The notes under the pieces: generated by a model | What the model was told of the DNA's origin: nothing | Seen by the model: only the letters and a program-made list of their open reading frames with translations | The model's database searches: none | Shown here: one piece after another, positions 9,056-18,159 of the stretch | Layout: each line of letters opens with the position of its first letter | Position numbering within the stretch: position 1 is the first letter of the stretch | From: Candidatus Bathyarchaeota archaeon | GTDB taxonomy: Archaea; Thermoproteota; Bathyarchaeia; Bathyarchaeales; Bathycorpusculaceae | NCBI GenBank assembly: GCA_026014735.1 | Contig: JAOZHT010000001.1 | Span: 1,054,001-1,118,000 of the forward strand | DNA: 64,000 nt | Direction: 5' to 3' | Translations under genes and position numbers: made by a program

Positions 9056-9416
9056 TGACAGGGATAATTAAAAAAGCGAACCCATACTTAAGGGGAGAAT
9101 CAATAAATTGCATGTTTCATATCAATTCAATCGCTTAGATTTTTTTCGTATTCCCATTTAGCAGAAGGGCTCTTTGATTGCTGCTCCCTGAGAACTTGGT
9201 TGCTGTTACATCAAGCTGCAACCACATTTCTTTATATCCCAAAATCGGGTTAGCCTTTATTTGGAATGCAAGGGATAGCCAACGAGTTGGGCGGATCCGG
9301 CTGCTGACAAAGGAGAAGGCGTTGCCCACCTGCTAACTTTTTCCGTCACTTCTTAGTCAGCACACGGCTTGGTCTGCCCAGCTGAACTTTTTGCCCCAAA
9401 CAAACCGTGCACCGCA
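9056..9416. other. Intergenic region, no gene recognised
   Basis: About 360 bases between the small protein and the end of the histidine kinase gene. A 64-codon minus-strand frame is present but has no family resemblance or start signal. I see no RNA gene or clear repeat. Confidence 0.4.
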
Positions 9417-10529
9417 TTAGCTTTGCGCTTTGAAGGTTCTGGCGGGCAGTTGGATAAAGAATCTTGAGCCCTTGCCATTTTGGCTTTCGAACCCTATTTT
9501 TCCGCTCTGCGCCTCCACCAGCCGCTTCACCGCCGCTAACCCCAGCCCCTGCCCCTTGGCTTTGGTGGTGAAGAGGGGCTTGAAGAGTTTATCTTTAACT
9601 TCATCAGATATCCCTCCTCCAGTGTCCTCCACATCAATCTCGGCAAAGTCGGAATCCGCGTGGGCTCTAATGGTTAATTTGCCGCCGTTGGACATGGCTT
9701 GTACCGCATTCATGATAAGGTTTGAGAGGGCGCGTTTGAGCATCTCGAAATTTGCCTCAATGATAAGCGCCTCCTTTTCCACCATGATTTCCACAAAAAG
9801 ATTCTCGGGGATGGGTACTATGGTCATGACTTCAGAAATCACTTGGTTAACATCTACGTTTTCTTTTTTCACTCCATTAATGGGTTTTGCAAAGTCCTGC
9901 AAATCAGCCACAATCTTGTTGATGTAGAAAATGTTCTCTTCAACTGACCGGAGGCTTTCCAGCAGGTTTTTCTTGCTGTCCCCCTCTGGAAGCATAGCGA
10001 TTTCTTCTCGCTCCAAATAAAGCTCGCCCACGATAGCTTGCAGGGGATTGCGGATATCATGACCCACCATAGCTGCGGTTTGACCGATTGCCGCCAGTCG
10101 TTCGCTGTCTTTAAGCCTCTCATCAGCTGCCTTTATCCTTTCTTCAAGATGCTTAGCATAAGTTGCAGTTTCTTCTCTTTTTCTTTGGCGTTCCAGATTT
10201 TTCTCGGCTTCCGCCATAAAAATATTGACTAAGTAACCGAAGGCAGCTACTTCATCGGAGTGCTCATAGGTGCCTTTTCTAGATTGGCTGTTTAGGGTTC
10301 GGATGATCATCCGCTCGATTTTGTAATGGTTAGCCCCATAAACGTCCCGGAGTGCCTCGTGGACTGTGTCGAAGCGGATGGCGAATTCTTCAAAATTAAA
10401 ACTATACTTACGTTTAAGGTACTCGTAGAATGTTGTCTTGTCTGCAAACTCAAAGCTCGACAGAGCCGTATCTGTGCATTCAAAGATTATTCTGTTAACC
10501 GCAGACACAAATTTTGCCTTATGAAACAA
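9417..10529 (-). CDS. Sensor histidine kinase
   Basis: 370 residues, cytoplasmic (no membrane helix). An unrecognised N-terminal domain covers about 1-105, then a coiled coil at 105-145. The HisKA segment has His157 in MVGHDIRNPLQ. The HATPase domain shows the N box NLIMNAVQAM, G1 DTGGGI and G2 GQGLGLA. It autophosphorylates on His and passes phosphate to a receiver. The start is TTG. The gene is divergent from a small protein and close to a CheB-CheR fusion; the only receiver in the window is at 42705. Confidence 0.88.
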   Translation of the reverse strand: MFHKAKFVSAVNRIIFECTDTALSSFEFADKTTFYEYLKRKYSFNFEEFAIRFDTVHEALRDVYGANHYKIERMIIRTLNSQSRKGTYEHSDEVAAFGYLVNIFMAEAEKNLERQRKREETATYAKHLEERIKAADERLKDSERLAAIGQTAAMVGHDIRNPLQAIVGELYLEREEIAMLPEGDSKKNLLESLRSVEENIFYINKIVADLQDFAKPINGVKKENVDVNQVISEVMTIVPIPENLFVEIMVEKEALIIEANFEMLKRALSNLIMNAVQAMSNGGKLTIRAHADSDFAEIDVEDTGGGISDEVKDKLFKPLFTTKAKGQGLGLAAVKRLVEAQSGKIGFESQNGKGSRFFIQLPARTFKAQS

Positions 10530-10667
10530 TGGTTAATTGTGTGTTTAAGGTTTTCCGAACCATGCGCTATCCTTCTTGCTAAACAAAAAACTGCGAATTT
10601 TTTACTTATTCATTGTTTCAAGGGAAAATTTATTGCCCTGCACGCCAATGAAGTATTAGGTGTTTTT

Positions 10668-10934
10668 ATGAATTTGACCGAAATAGTGGAATTGCTCAGA
10701 GAAATCGTCGACGGTTCCCCCGGCTTGGAGGGCAACGATTTTCTGATAGCTCCCTCAAAAGTTGCAGGTTCCCCAATTGAAGGCTACGGAATTCACCTGA
10801 CTGGAAACTTTAATGATGAAACACGAAGGCACCTAAACGACATTGCCTTAACCCGCCAACTCTCCATACGTCAAGAGCCCAAATCGGTCATGATTTACAA
10901 AGCCAAGAAAATCGAAAATGCGTCTTCCAAGTAA
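10668..10934 (+). CDS. Small hypothetical protein, related to 8771-9013
   Basis: 88 residues from the ATG at 10668. The open frame runs much further upstream but there it overlaps the kinase gene antisense. An A/T-rich AAAATTTATTG lies about 37 nt upstream. The pattern Y-hydrophobic-G-x-x-N, then DIA, then MIY matches the second half of the 80-residue protein at 8771-9013, so the two are probably distant paralogues. The stop lies upstream of the promoter of the CheB-CheR gene. No known domain is recognised. Confidence 0.6.
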   Translation: MNLTEIVELLREIVDGSPGLEGNDFLIAPSKVAGSPIEGYGIHLTGNFNDETRRHLNDIALTRQLSIRQEPKSVMIYKAKKIENASSK

Positions 10935-10988
10935 CCCGCAGTCCAGAAGCATTATAGGAATTCTTTTAAGCTCTACCACTCCACTACC

Positions 10989-11000
10989 ATTATATATAAA
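10989..11000 (+). promoter_or_regulatory. TATA box of the CheB-CheR gene
   Basis: A strong TATATATAAA-type box lies inside the upstream part of the long frame. Transcripts should begin near 11020. This argues that the ATG at 10918 is not used. Confidence 0.5.
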
Positions 11001-11025
11001 TTCTATTCATGTGGCAAGCGTTAAC

Positions 11026-13668
11026 TTGACGTTAACTGATGGTGGGTTAAATCTGAGCAAGAAAAGCAAAAAAGGAACTGAAATTGCAGAGCCACCCCGA
11101 GAAAACATTGATGCTAAGTCGGGAAGTGAGGAATTGGCAAAAGATGAAAAAAGTTTTCCGATAGTTGGCATAGGTGCATCCGCGGGCGGATTAGAGGCTC
11201 TTAAAATTGTTCTAGAAAACCTTCCTGACGATACAGGTATGGCTTTTGTTATAATTCAGCATTTAGCCCCTGGGCAAGTAAGCATGCTAACGGAGATTCT
11301 TTCGCGGTCAACCCGGATGCCTGTTCATAAAGTAACCCAGGGCATAAAGGTTGAGCCTAACAAAGTCTACGTTATCCCACCTGATAACAGTATGACCATC
11401 ATAGAGAACACGCTGCAGCTTCATCCCCGCGCCCAAGACCTCAAAGCCATCGACGCCTTCCTTACCTCGCTGGCGGTGGCAAGAAAAACCCAGGCCATAG
11501 GCGTCATCCTCTCGGGCACCGGCGCCGACGGCACAGAAGGGCTTAAAGCCATAAAAGCCGAGGGGGGACTTACCTTTGTTCAAGACCCAGAAACTGCTCA
11601 GTACCCGGGTATGCCTCAAAGCGCCATAGCTGCCGAAACGGTGTACTTCATTTTGCCCCCTGACCGCATCGCCAAAGAACTCGCCCGCATATCCAAGCAT
11701 CCCCAAATCATCCGCTCAGAAATCCTCGCCGCCCAGCCCAAGCCCACCAAAGAAGAATACAACAAAGCCATCTTCACCATGCTTAAAACCAACTTCAGCG
11801 TGGACTTCACCCACTACAAGGAATCAACAATCAGCCGACGCATTGCCCGCCGCATGGTCATAAACCAAATTGACAACCTTAAAAACTACGTTACGTTCCT
11901 AAGGTCGCATCCGCGGGAATTGCAGGCGCTCTTCGACGACATGTTAATTGGCGTAACCAGCTTTTTCCGTGAACCCCAAACCTTCAACATCATGACCGAG
12001 AAGATTTTCCCTGAATTCATAAAGACTCGCCAACGCGACATCCCCATACGTATCTGGGTGCCGGGTTGCTCCACGGGCGAAGAAGTCTACTCTATAGCCG
12101 TCACGATTCAGGAGTTTTTAGAGGAAAAAAACATCGCTGACCAATCAGTCCAAATATTTGGCACCGACGTTAACGACCGAAACGTAGAGCGCGCGCGGCA
12201 AGGGATATACGCTAAAAACATCGAAGCCTATATTTCCGAGCGGCGGCTACGCAAATACTTCACCAAAATCAACGGCAACTACCAAATTACCAAGTTCATC
12301 CGTGACATGTGCATCTTCGCTAAGCAAGACGTCACCAAAGATCCTCCTTTCTCTAATCTGGATATGATTTGCTGCCGAAACGTCCTTATCTACTTTGACA
12401 GCGCCCTCCAGGAAAGAGTCATCCCCATCCTCCACTACGCCCTCAAACCCAGCGGCTTCCTCGTTTTGGGCGAATCGGAGAGCGTGGGCAAATTCACCGA
12501 TCTCTTTGGAGCCATGGAAAAGAAAGGCGTGGTCTTCATCAAAAAACGGGCGCCCACGCAGGTGACGTTTGGCTTTGAAGCCTTCCAAACAGCCACGCGC
12601 CAGCACCCCACAAGGGAAGCAGAGAAAAGAGACCCGCTTGCGTTTCTCCGTGATGAAATAGATAAAATCGTTATGTCCCGATATGTTCCCGCGATGATGC
12701 TGGTTAACCGTAACCTTGACATCCTCATCTTCCGAGGCTACATGGCGCCCTATCTGCTGCCTGAGTCGGGTCAAGCAAGCCTTAACGTAAACAAGATGGT
12801 CCGTGAGGAGCTTAAGCTTGAAATCCAAACGGGCATATACCGCAGCAAAAAAGAGGGACGCACCATAACCATCGACTCCATTGATTTCAGAACCAACGGC
12901 GACACCAAAACAGTAAGCATCGAAATCATACCTATACACCTCCGAAACTTCGAAGATAGCTTCTATCTGGTCCTATTCAGAGAAGCTCTGGCAAGACAGA
13001 TTATCCACGCTGATTCCGCTCGCGCTCAAGAGACCGCCAAAGAAAGCATAAGCAAAGACCAGCAACTTACTGAACTCCGCGATGAACTCGACTCCACCAA
13101 GCAGTCGCTGCAAACCATCATCGAAGAGCAGGAAGCCACCAACGAGGAACTCCGAGCCGCCATGGAGGAGGTGCAGTCCAGTAACGAAGAGCTGCAGAGT
13201 ACCAACGAGGAACTGGAAACCGCCAAGGAGGAGCTGCAATCCACCAACGAGGAACTAAAAACATTAAACGACGAGCTCAAGAACCGCAACGCAGACCTTG
13301 CCCGCTTAAACGATGACTTAACTAACCTCATCAAGAACATTGATATGCCCATTGTTATGGTGGATAATGGGTTGAGGATTCGCCGTTTTACTCCGCTGGC
13401 GCAGGATACGCTGGGGCTTATTCCCACTGATGTGGGGCGACCCATCACTAACATACGCCTAAATGTGCAGGTTAAAGCCATCGAGAAACTCATAACTGAA
13501 GTCATCACCAAACTCACCACTATAAAGCTGGAACTGCAGGACAACAACGGCAGATGGTTTGAGCTGCGAGTGCGTCCCTACATAACAGAGGAGAAACGCA
13601 TCGACGGCGCCGTCATAAGCTTAATCGACATCGACGAAATCAAAAAAGCCCAGACCTGCAAAAAATAA
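11026..13668 (+). CDS. CheB-CheR-PAS fusion protein
   Basis: About 880 residues. First comes a CheB methylesterase domain (GIGASAGG with the catalytic Ser, IIQHL with His, LSGTGADG with Asp). Then a CheR methyltransferase domain (SVTSFFREPQTF, WVPGCSTGEE for SAM, CRNVLIYFD), a long coiled coil rich in NEEL repeats, and a C-terminal PAS domain. Related proteins usually continue into a histidine kinase; this one stops after PAS. The frame opens at 10918, but the TATA box makes the TTG at 11026 the first plausible start; GTG 11011 is an alternative. Confidence 0.88.
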   Translation: MTLTDGGLNLSKKSKKGTEIAEPPRENIDAKSGSEELAKDEKSFPIVGIGASAGGLEALKIVLENLPDDTGMAFVIIQHLAPGQVSMLTEILSRSTRMPVHKVTQGIKVEPNKVYVIPPDNSMTIIENTLQLHPRAQDLKAIDAFLTSLAVARKTQAIGVILSGTGADGTEGLKAIKAEGGLTFVQDPETAQYPGMPQSAIAAETVYFILPPDRIAKELARISKHPQIIRSEILAAQPKPTKEEYNKAIFTMLKTNFSVDFTHYKESTISRRIARRMVINQIDNLKNYVTFLRSHPRELQALFDDMLIGVTSFFREPQTFNIMTEKIFPEFIKTRQRDIPIRIWVPGCSTGEEVYSIAVTIQEFLEEKNIADQSVQIFGTDVNDRNVERARQGIYAKNIEAYISERRLRKYFTKINGNYQITKFIRDMCIFAKQDVTKDPPFSNLDMICCRNVLIYFDSALQERVIPILHYALKPSGFLVLGESESVGKFTDLFGAMEKKGVVFIKKRAPTQVTFGFEAFQTATRQHPTREAEKRDPLAFLRDEIDKIVMSRYVPAMMLVNRNLDILIFRGYMAPYLLPESGQASLNVNKMVREELKLEIQTGIYRSKKEGRTITIDSIDFRTNGDTKTVSIEIIPIHLRNFEDSFYLVLFREALARQIIHADSARAQETAKESISKDQQLTELRDELDSTKQSLQTIIEEQEATNEELRAAMEEVQSSNEELQSTNEELETAKEELQSTNEELKTLNDELKNRNADLARLNDDLTNLIKNIDMPIVMVDNGLRIRRFTPLAQDTLGLIPTDVGRPITNIRLNVQVKAIEKLITEVITKLTTIKLELQDNNGRWFELRVRPYITEEKRIDGAVISLIDIDEIKKAQTCKK

Positions 13669-13700
13669 CCTGTTTGTTCTGTTGCATCCAAAGACCTATA

Positions 13701-13763
13701 CCCCTCTATTTAGAGAGGCATAGAAGCAGCATCTGCTGCTCCACCACTACCTCCCTCCCCTTA
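13701..13763 (+). repeat. Dispersed 3' element, copy A
   Basis: 63 bp beginning 32 nt after the CheB-CheR stop, on its sense strand. It aligns without gaps to copy B at 51045-51108 with about 50 of 63 identical positions. Shared blocks are CCCCTCTATTTA, CTGCTGCTCCA and TCCCTCCCCTTA. The first block can form a CTCT/AGAG hairpin with an ATTT loop. Confidence 0.65.
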
Positions 13764-13979
13764 TAAAAAGGACAAAAACGGTCGGTTTCTTCAAGCAGTC
13801 TAAGCGGCGGTTTTTAGTAGCCCAAAACAACCCAGACAATCCGAAACCAACAATGCCTAATGATGAAGGGGGTTTTAGTCTTTAGGTACCATATGCTTTT
13901 GGGGGGACGCCTTTCTTGTTGACAAAAGAGATATAGGACTTATGCCTTTTTGTTTGCATCCAAAGCCCACGTGAATGCT
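13764..13979. other. Intergenic region upstream of trpS
   Basis: The region holds a TATA-like AGATATAGG near 13928-13936, about 48 nt before the trpS ATG. No further gene is visible. A sequence resembling a C box (ATGATGA near 13859) has no matching D box. Confidence 0.4.
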
Positions 13980-15125
13980 ATGTCTCTGCCAAACGGTGAA
14001 GAAAACAACAACGAAATGGTTGTAACCCCCTGGGAAGTCAAGGGCAAAGTCGATTACCAGCGGCTCATCAAAGAATTCGGCACCCAACCCCTCACACCCG
14101 AGCTGCTGGACCGAGTCACCAGCTACACTGACAAGCTGCATCTGCAGCTAGAGCGCCAGATTTTCTTTAGCCACCGCGACCTCGACACCGTCCTAGACCT
14201 CTACGATAAGGGCACAAAATTTGTGCTTTACACGGGCAGAGGACCAAGCGGCCCAGTGCACATCGGGCATCTGGTGCCATGGATTTTCACGTTGCACATA
14301 CAGCAGAAATTCAAGACTCGGCTCTATTTTCAAATCACCGACGACGAAAAATACCTCATCAGCGATGAACGAGGCCTGCAGGAAACCTCTAAGTGGAGCT
14401 ACGAGAACGCCCTCGATTTAATCGCGCTCGGCTACAAGCCCGAGGACACCTTCATAATCTATGATACTGTTGACATCGATCTGCTCTACGATATCACGTT
14501 GCAAGTTGCCAAGCGTATCACCTATAGCACTGCCCGCAGCAGTTTCGGCTTCCAAGACAGCACCAACATCGGCTGGGTTTACTGGCCCGCCATCCAAGCT
14601 GCACCATGCTTTATCCATAAAAAACTCACAGGCGAAAACGTTCCCGCGCTCATCCCCGCAGCCATCGACCAGGACCCCTACTGGCGCGTCACCCGCGACG
14701 TCGCCCAGAAACTGGGCTACTACAAACCAGCCCAAATCCACTGCCGTTTTCTTCCTGGTCTAGGCACAGGCGGAAAAATGAGTGCATCGATGCCTGAAAC
14801 CAGCATATTCACTGTTGACTCCCCCGAGGTGGTGAAGAAGAAAATCTGGAATGCCTTCACCGGCGGCAAAGGCACCGCGGCTGAGCAACGCAAAGAAGGC
14901 GCTGACCCCAGTGTCTGCAGCATCTTCCAGTACTATGTGTTCCTCTTCGAAGAGGACAGCGCCAGGCTGGCGGAGCGGGAGAGGAGGTGCCGCGGCGGCG
15001 AGATGCTTTGCGGCGAATGCAAAAAAGACATAGCGGAGAAACTCAACCGTTTCCTTCAAGCCCATCAGGAACGCCGCGAGAAAGCCAAAGACGTCATCGA
15101 GCAGTACCACATAAAACGCAAGTAG
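13980..15125 (+). CDS. trpS: Tryptophanyl-tRNA synthetase
   Basis: 381 residues, archaeal/eukaryotic type class I synthetase that charges tRNA-Trp. HIGH is at residues 94-97 (GPVHIGHL) and the KMSKS loop appears as KMSAS at 266-270. The segment QITDDEKYL and the AIDQDPYWR region are typical of archaeal TrpRS. The frame opens at a TTG (13950), but the ATG at 13980 fits the TATA position better. The gene is followed, convergently, by the protease gene. Confidence 0.95.
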   Translation: MSLPNGEENNNEMVVTPWEVKGKVDYQRLIKEFGTQPLTPELLDRVTSYTDKLHLQLERQIFFSHRDLDTVLDLYDKGTKFVLYTGRGPSGPVHIGHLVPWIFTLHIQQKFKTRLYFQITDDEKYLISDERGLQETSKWSYENALDLIALGYKPEDTFIIYDTVDIDLLYDITLQVAKRITYSTARSSFGFQDSTNIGWVYWPAIQAAPCFIHKKLTGENVPALIPAAIDQDPYWRVTRDVAQKLGYYKPAQIHCRFLPGLGTGGKMSASMPETSIFTVDSPEVVKKKIWNAFTGGKGTAAEQRKEGADPSVCSIFQYYVFLFEEDSARLAERERRCRGGEMLCGECKKDIAEKLNRFLQAHQERREKAKDVIEQYHIKRK

Positions 15126-15144
15126 GCAGCTTGAATTAGGCTAC

Positions 15145-15954
15145 TTAGGTGATGTTTGCGTTGATTTCGCTCCAAACCTGTGGGCTTTTTGTCTTGATGT
15201 ATTCTATGATTTTGTCTATGCGTGTTCCCATGTTAACCTGATACGCTGGAATCCCCTGATACATCAGAGGTTCTGGGGTATCCATGAAGCATTTATGTAA
15301 AGCAATCGCCTGCCAATCATCGTTGAAAACAGGGGAACCCGACGAGCCAAACAACGTATCACTGTAGTAGAGCAGATCACTCTCTTCGAGTCTACAGGCG
15401 GAGTTGTTGCGCAGGCTAATCATTTGCTTGCCGCCTTCAGGATGCTGGATAATGTTTACCGCAATCTGTTTTTGTGAAGAATGTAGCTTCAGATATGTGG
15501 GGTTGAGCGTCAAGGGGCTGCGGAAGGGCTGGGCTAACTTTAGTATAGCAAAGTCAAGATCGGGATCTGAACCGCATTCGCAAAAAGTCTGCAGAGAATC
15601 AACCGTTAACTTCTTGCCCTCACTTAGAGGCGGATTATAATCAAATTGCACTATTGCATGTTTAGCTTGCAGCGCCAAGTCTTCAATGGAGGCGTTTTTT
15701 TCACCGTCTTCACGTGCATTGATCACGTGGTGGTTAGTGATTATGTGTTGCCGACCAATCAGCCATCCAGTTCCATAGTAGGGCAGTGGTGTCTGTACTG
15801 GCAAACCATGCTCATATCTAAAAACGGATATACGTGCAACTGAGTTGCTTGCGTTGCACCCGATTTCCAGCCAAGATTTGGGCACCAGATCGTTTTCATT
15901 AATCACTGCCATGCAGTGGACGGGTTCTCTATCTATCTTTTCTTGCTTATCCAT
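15145..15954 (-). CDS. Trypsin-like serine protease (S1 fold)
   Basis: 269 residues without a signal peptide, so probably cytoplasmic. The catalytic triad is visible: His76 in IITNHHV, Asp134 in DLDFAILKL and Ser205 in FGSSGSPVF. The fold resembles V8/HtrA-like proteases without a PDZ domain. The ATG overlaps the end of the coiled-coil gene by 22 nt and is preceded by GGGAGG with 9 nt spacing, so translation is coupled. The pairing suggests that the coiled-coil protein is substrate or partner; this is inference. Confidence 0.85.
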   Translation of the reverse strand: MDKQEKIDREPVHCMAVINENDLVPKSWLEIGCNASNSVARISVFRYEHGLPVQTPLPYYGTGWLIGRQHIITNHHVINAREDGEKNASIEDLALQAKHAIVQFDYNPPLSEGKKLTVDSLQTFCECGSDPDLDFAILKLAQPFRSPLTLNPTYLKLHSSQKQIAVNIIQHPEGGKQMISLRNNSACRLEESDLLYYSDTLFGSSGSPVFNDDWQAIALHKCFMDTPEPLMYQGIPAYQVNMGTRIDKIIEYIKTKSPQVWSEINANIT

Positions 15955-17501
15955 CCGAGAAATCCTCCCTTATCAGAGTTGGGGGCATTTTGAGCTGGCG
16001 GATCAGTGGGAGTTGGAGTTTGTAAAGTGGCGGTTATGATGCGGTTTAATGTGGGTTTCTCGTCATCTTTTCCGTACCCTAATTTAAAATTCATGTTGAC
16101 AAGCTCACTGCAGGATCCCGCAGCCTCTACTTCCCCAGTTATCTTAGCCAGAACAAACGCTAAAACTATACCACTTATGTAAGAGGTGTCGCCGCCACCG
16201 ATGCTGAGGGGCTTTTTGATGGTTATGGCTTCCCCGCCTTTAGAGCACACTTTAAGATGCAGCAGATGCGAAATGTGAGATGATCGGATATATTCTCTTA
16301 GCACGGCATCGACAAGCATTGAGGGCTTGTTATCTGTGGAGGCGGTGATGGAGGCAAAGAAGGAGTCGAAGGATTTGAGCAGCGCCTCGGAATCAAGCAC
16401 CGATTTGTTTACGTTTTGGAGGGATTTGTTTAGTTCATTTAAAGCGTTGGTTTTGCTAGTTTTTTCCTGTTTTTTTGAGTCGAGGCTTTTTTGGATGCTT
16501 TCTTTTTCGGTGCCTTCCAATGCTTTTGCTTTTTTAGTGAGTTCTTCGATTTCGGCCTGAAGCTTGGTTATTTCGTCGCCTTTGGCTTTTGCCTCTGCAA
16601 CCTTCGCCTTTAAATTCGCCACGGACATATCCAGCTCCATTTTTAGCTTAAGCAGCTCAGTTAGCTTCGAAACTAGCTCTGAGGTTGTTAGAGAGTTAAA
16701 ATTGCAAACCATAACTTTGCCATTCCATGGTTTACCTGACTCAGTGAGCTCAGAACTGGTTATTTTTCCTGTGATACTTGCGATTAGCGCTTCTTCGTCT
16801 ATGCTGAACTCTTTGCCCTTAACATTGTAATCGCCCTTGAAGAACCGCAGTACATCTGCAGCCACGCTTAACCCTCCTGAAATGAGGCTTGGAATGGCCG
16901 ATAAGACCCCTGCAGCAGCCAGGGCGGTTGCAACTTCACGATGAGGCTTTCCAGTGGGAACCGACGGTTTCTGGGGCTCAGCAGGCATTTCCACGCCGTT
17001 GTTTTTTAGCTGAGCAAGAATGGATGAATTGTAGTTATCCATTAACCCGTCAATTAGTAAAAGCGGGAAGTCACCTTGTGCAAAGTTGAGGTCCTTCACC
17101 ACCAGGATTCTTGGCTCAAAATTCTCTATGCCGGTTAATTCTTTCTCCCTTATTGCATCAGCGATGATTTTCGAGTTTTCCTCAACTAACTTGTAGGCGA
17201 TAAGTTCCGTTGCGTAGCCAAAGTTGGCTGTGGTGGTGATTTCTCCTTCAACACCTGTGCTTTGCCCTTTAGGCAACATTGAGGTTATCTGTGTCTTTTT
17301 TGCTTCACTTAGCGCTATCTGGGCGTCAATCAGTTGCTTTTGCTCTTGAAGCTTGGTTTTTTCCTCTTCCGCCGCTGTACTTTCCTTCATTTTAGCGGCA
17401 AGCGCCTTCTCGGATTCAACCAATTCTGCCGTTGCCTTGTTTAGAGCGATTTTGTTTTGGATTTCCTCTAATTGTTTTTGAGAATCATCCTTACCAGACA
17501 T
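15933..17501 (-). CDS. Coiled-coil protein of unknown function paired with a protease
   Basis: 522 residues. Residues about 1-85 form a charged coiled coil. A mixed domain follows (about 90-190). At about 195-230 lies a strongly hydrophobic Ala/Gly-rich stretch (ALAAAGVLSAIPSLISGG). A second long coiled coil occupies about 285-380. A compact C-terminal domain with Gly-rich loops and a Pro/Thr tail ends it. No known family is recognised. The ATG at 17501 has a GAGG upstream and is preferred over the TTG at 17516. It is the first gene of a two-gene unit with the protease. Confidence 0.7.
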   Translation of the reverse strand: MSGKDDSQKQLEEIQNKIALNKATAELVESEKALAAKMKESTAAEEEKTKLQEQKQLIDAQIALSEAKKTQITSMLPKGQSTGVEGEITTTANFGYATELIAYKLVEENSKIIADAIREKELTGIENFEPRILVVKDLNFAQGDFPLLLIDGLMDNYNSSILAQLKNNGVEMPAEPQKPSVPTGKPHREVATALAAAGVLSAIPSLISGGLSVAADVLRFFKGDYNVKGKEFSIDEEALIASITGKITSSELTESGKPWNGKVMVCNFNSLTTSELVSKLTELLKLKMELDMSVANLKAKVAEAKAKGDEITKLQAEIEELTKKAKALEGTEKESIQKSLDSKKQEKTSKTNALNELNKSLQNVNKSVLDSEALLKSFDSFFASITASTDNKPSMLVDAVLREYIRSSHISHLLHLKVCSKGGEAITIKKPLSIGGGDTSYISGIVLAFVLAKITGEVEAAGSCSELVNMNFKLGYGKDDEKPTLNRIITATLQTPTPTDPPAQNAPNSDKGGFLGWISKKR

Positions 17502-17718
17502 TTTCAAATGCCTCAAATTAGACGGTTTATCTTAATACATGTTAAAGATTATAGGAATTTAAGGTTTGGGCTTGTTTGAAACCTACAATTTTAAGCAAAA
17601 GAAGTCTTAGTTGCGAGCGGGAAACGACTGCTAAGGGCAGTGTGTTTTTGAAAATGAAAATATTGATAAACCGCAAAGCGCTAGACTAGAATCAGGACAG
17701 TTTTTTAGGTGAAATATT

Positions 17719-18147
17719 TTGTCTGGCAACACGTTAGTTAAGGATATTATGACTAAAAACGTTAAGGTCGCCCGTGAAGACACAACCCTCCATGAGGTCA
17801 TCGCGACGTTTAGCAGTTTTGACATAGACTCAATCATCGTGGTGGAAGGGGAGCGCCCGGTTGGAATCATAACCTCCAAAGACGCGTTAACTCGGGGGTT
17901 TGAGCATGGCTTACCCGTCAGCGCCATAAAAGCGGGGCAGGTTGCTTCAAGCCCACTTGTCACCATCGATGAGGAGGCAAGCGTGGAAGAAGCCGCTGAG
18001 TTGATGAGGCGCCAACACATCAAGCATCTGCCCGTGGTGAGCCATGAAAAACTTCGAGGCATAATCAGCGACACCGACATTATCTTTGCGTTGCCTTCGA
18101 TGCTTACTGTTATGGAGGAAGTCTGTCGCCCCGCGATTCAGCATTAG
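17719..18147 (+). CDS. CBS domain pair protein
   Basis: 142 residues made of two CBS domains: VKDIMTKNVKVAREDTTLHE through GIITSKD, and a second ending GIISDTDII. Such pairs bind adenine nucleotides or SAM and sense energy state. No effector domain is attached. The start is TTG. The flavin reductase-like gene follows after 12 nt, so the two are likely cotranscribed. Confidence 0.88.
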   Translation: MSGNTLVKDIMTKNVKVAREDTTLHEVIATFSSFDIDSIIVVEGERPVGIITSKDALTRGFEHGLPVSAIKAGQVASSPLVTIDEEASVEEAAELMRRQHIKHLPVVSHEKLRGIISDTDIIFALPSMLTVMEEVCRPAIQH

Positions 18148-18159
18148 CGAAAACAAAAA

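Noticed and set aside
10326-10667. Upstream part of a 202-codon frame
   Set aside because: It runs antisense through the histidine kinase gene. The supported start is the ATG at 10668.
13859-13865. C-box-like ATGATGA of a C/D box RNA
   Set aside because: No D box (CTGA) at suitable distance and no internal C'/D' pair.
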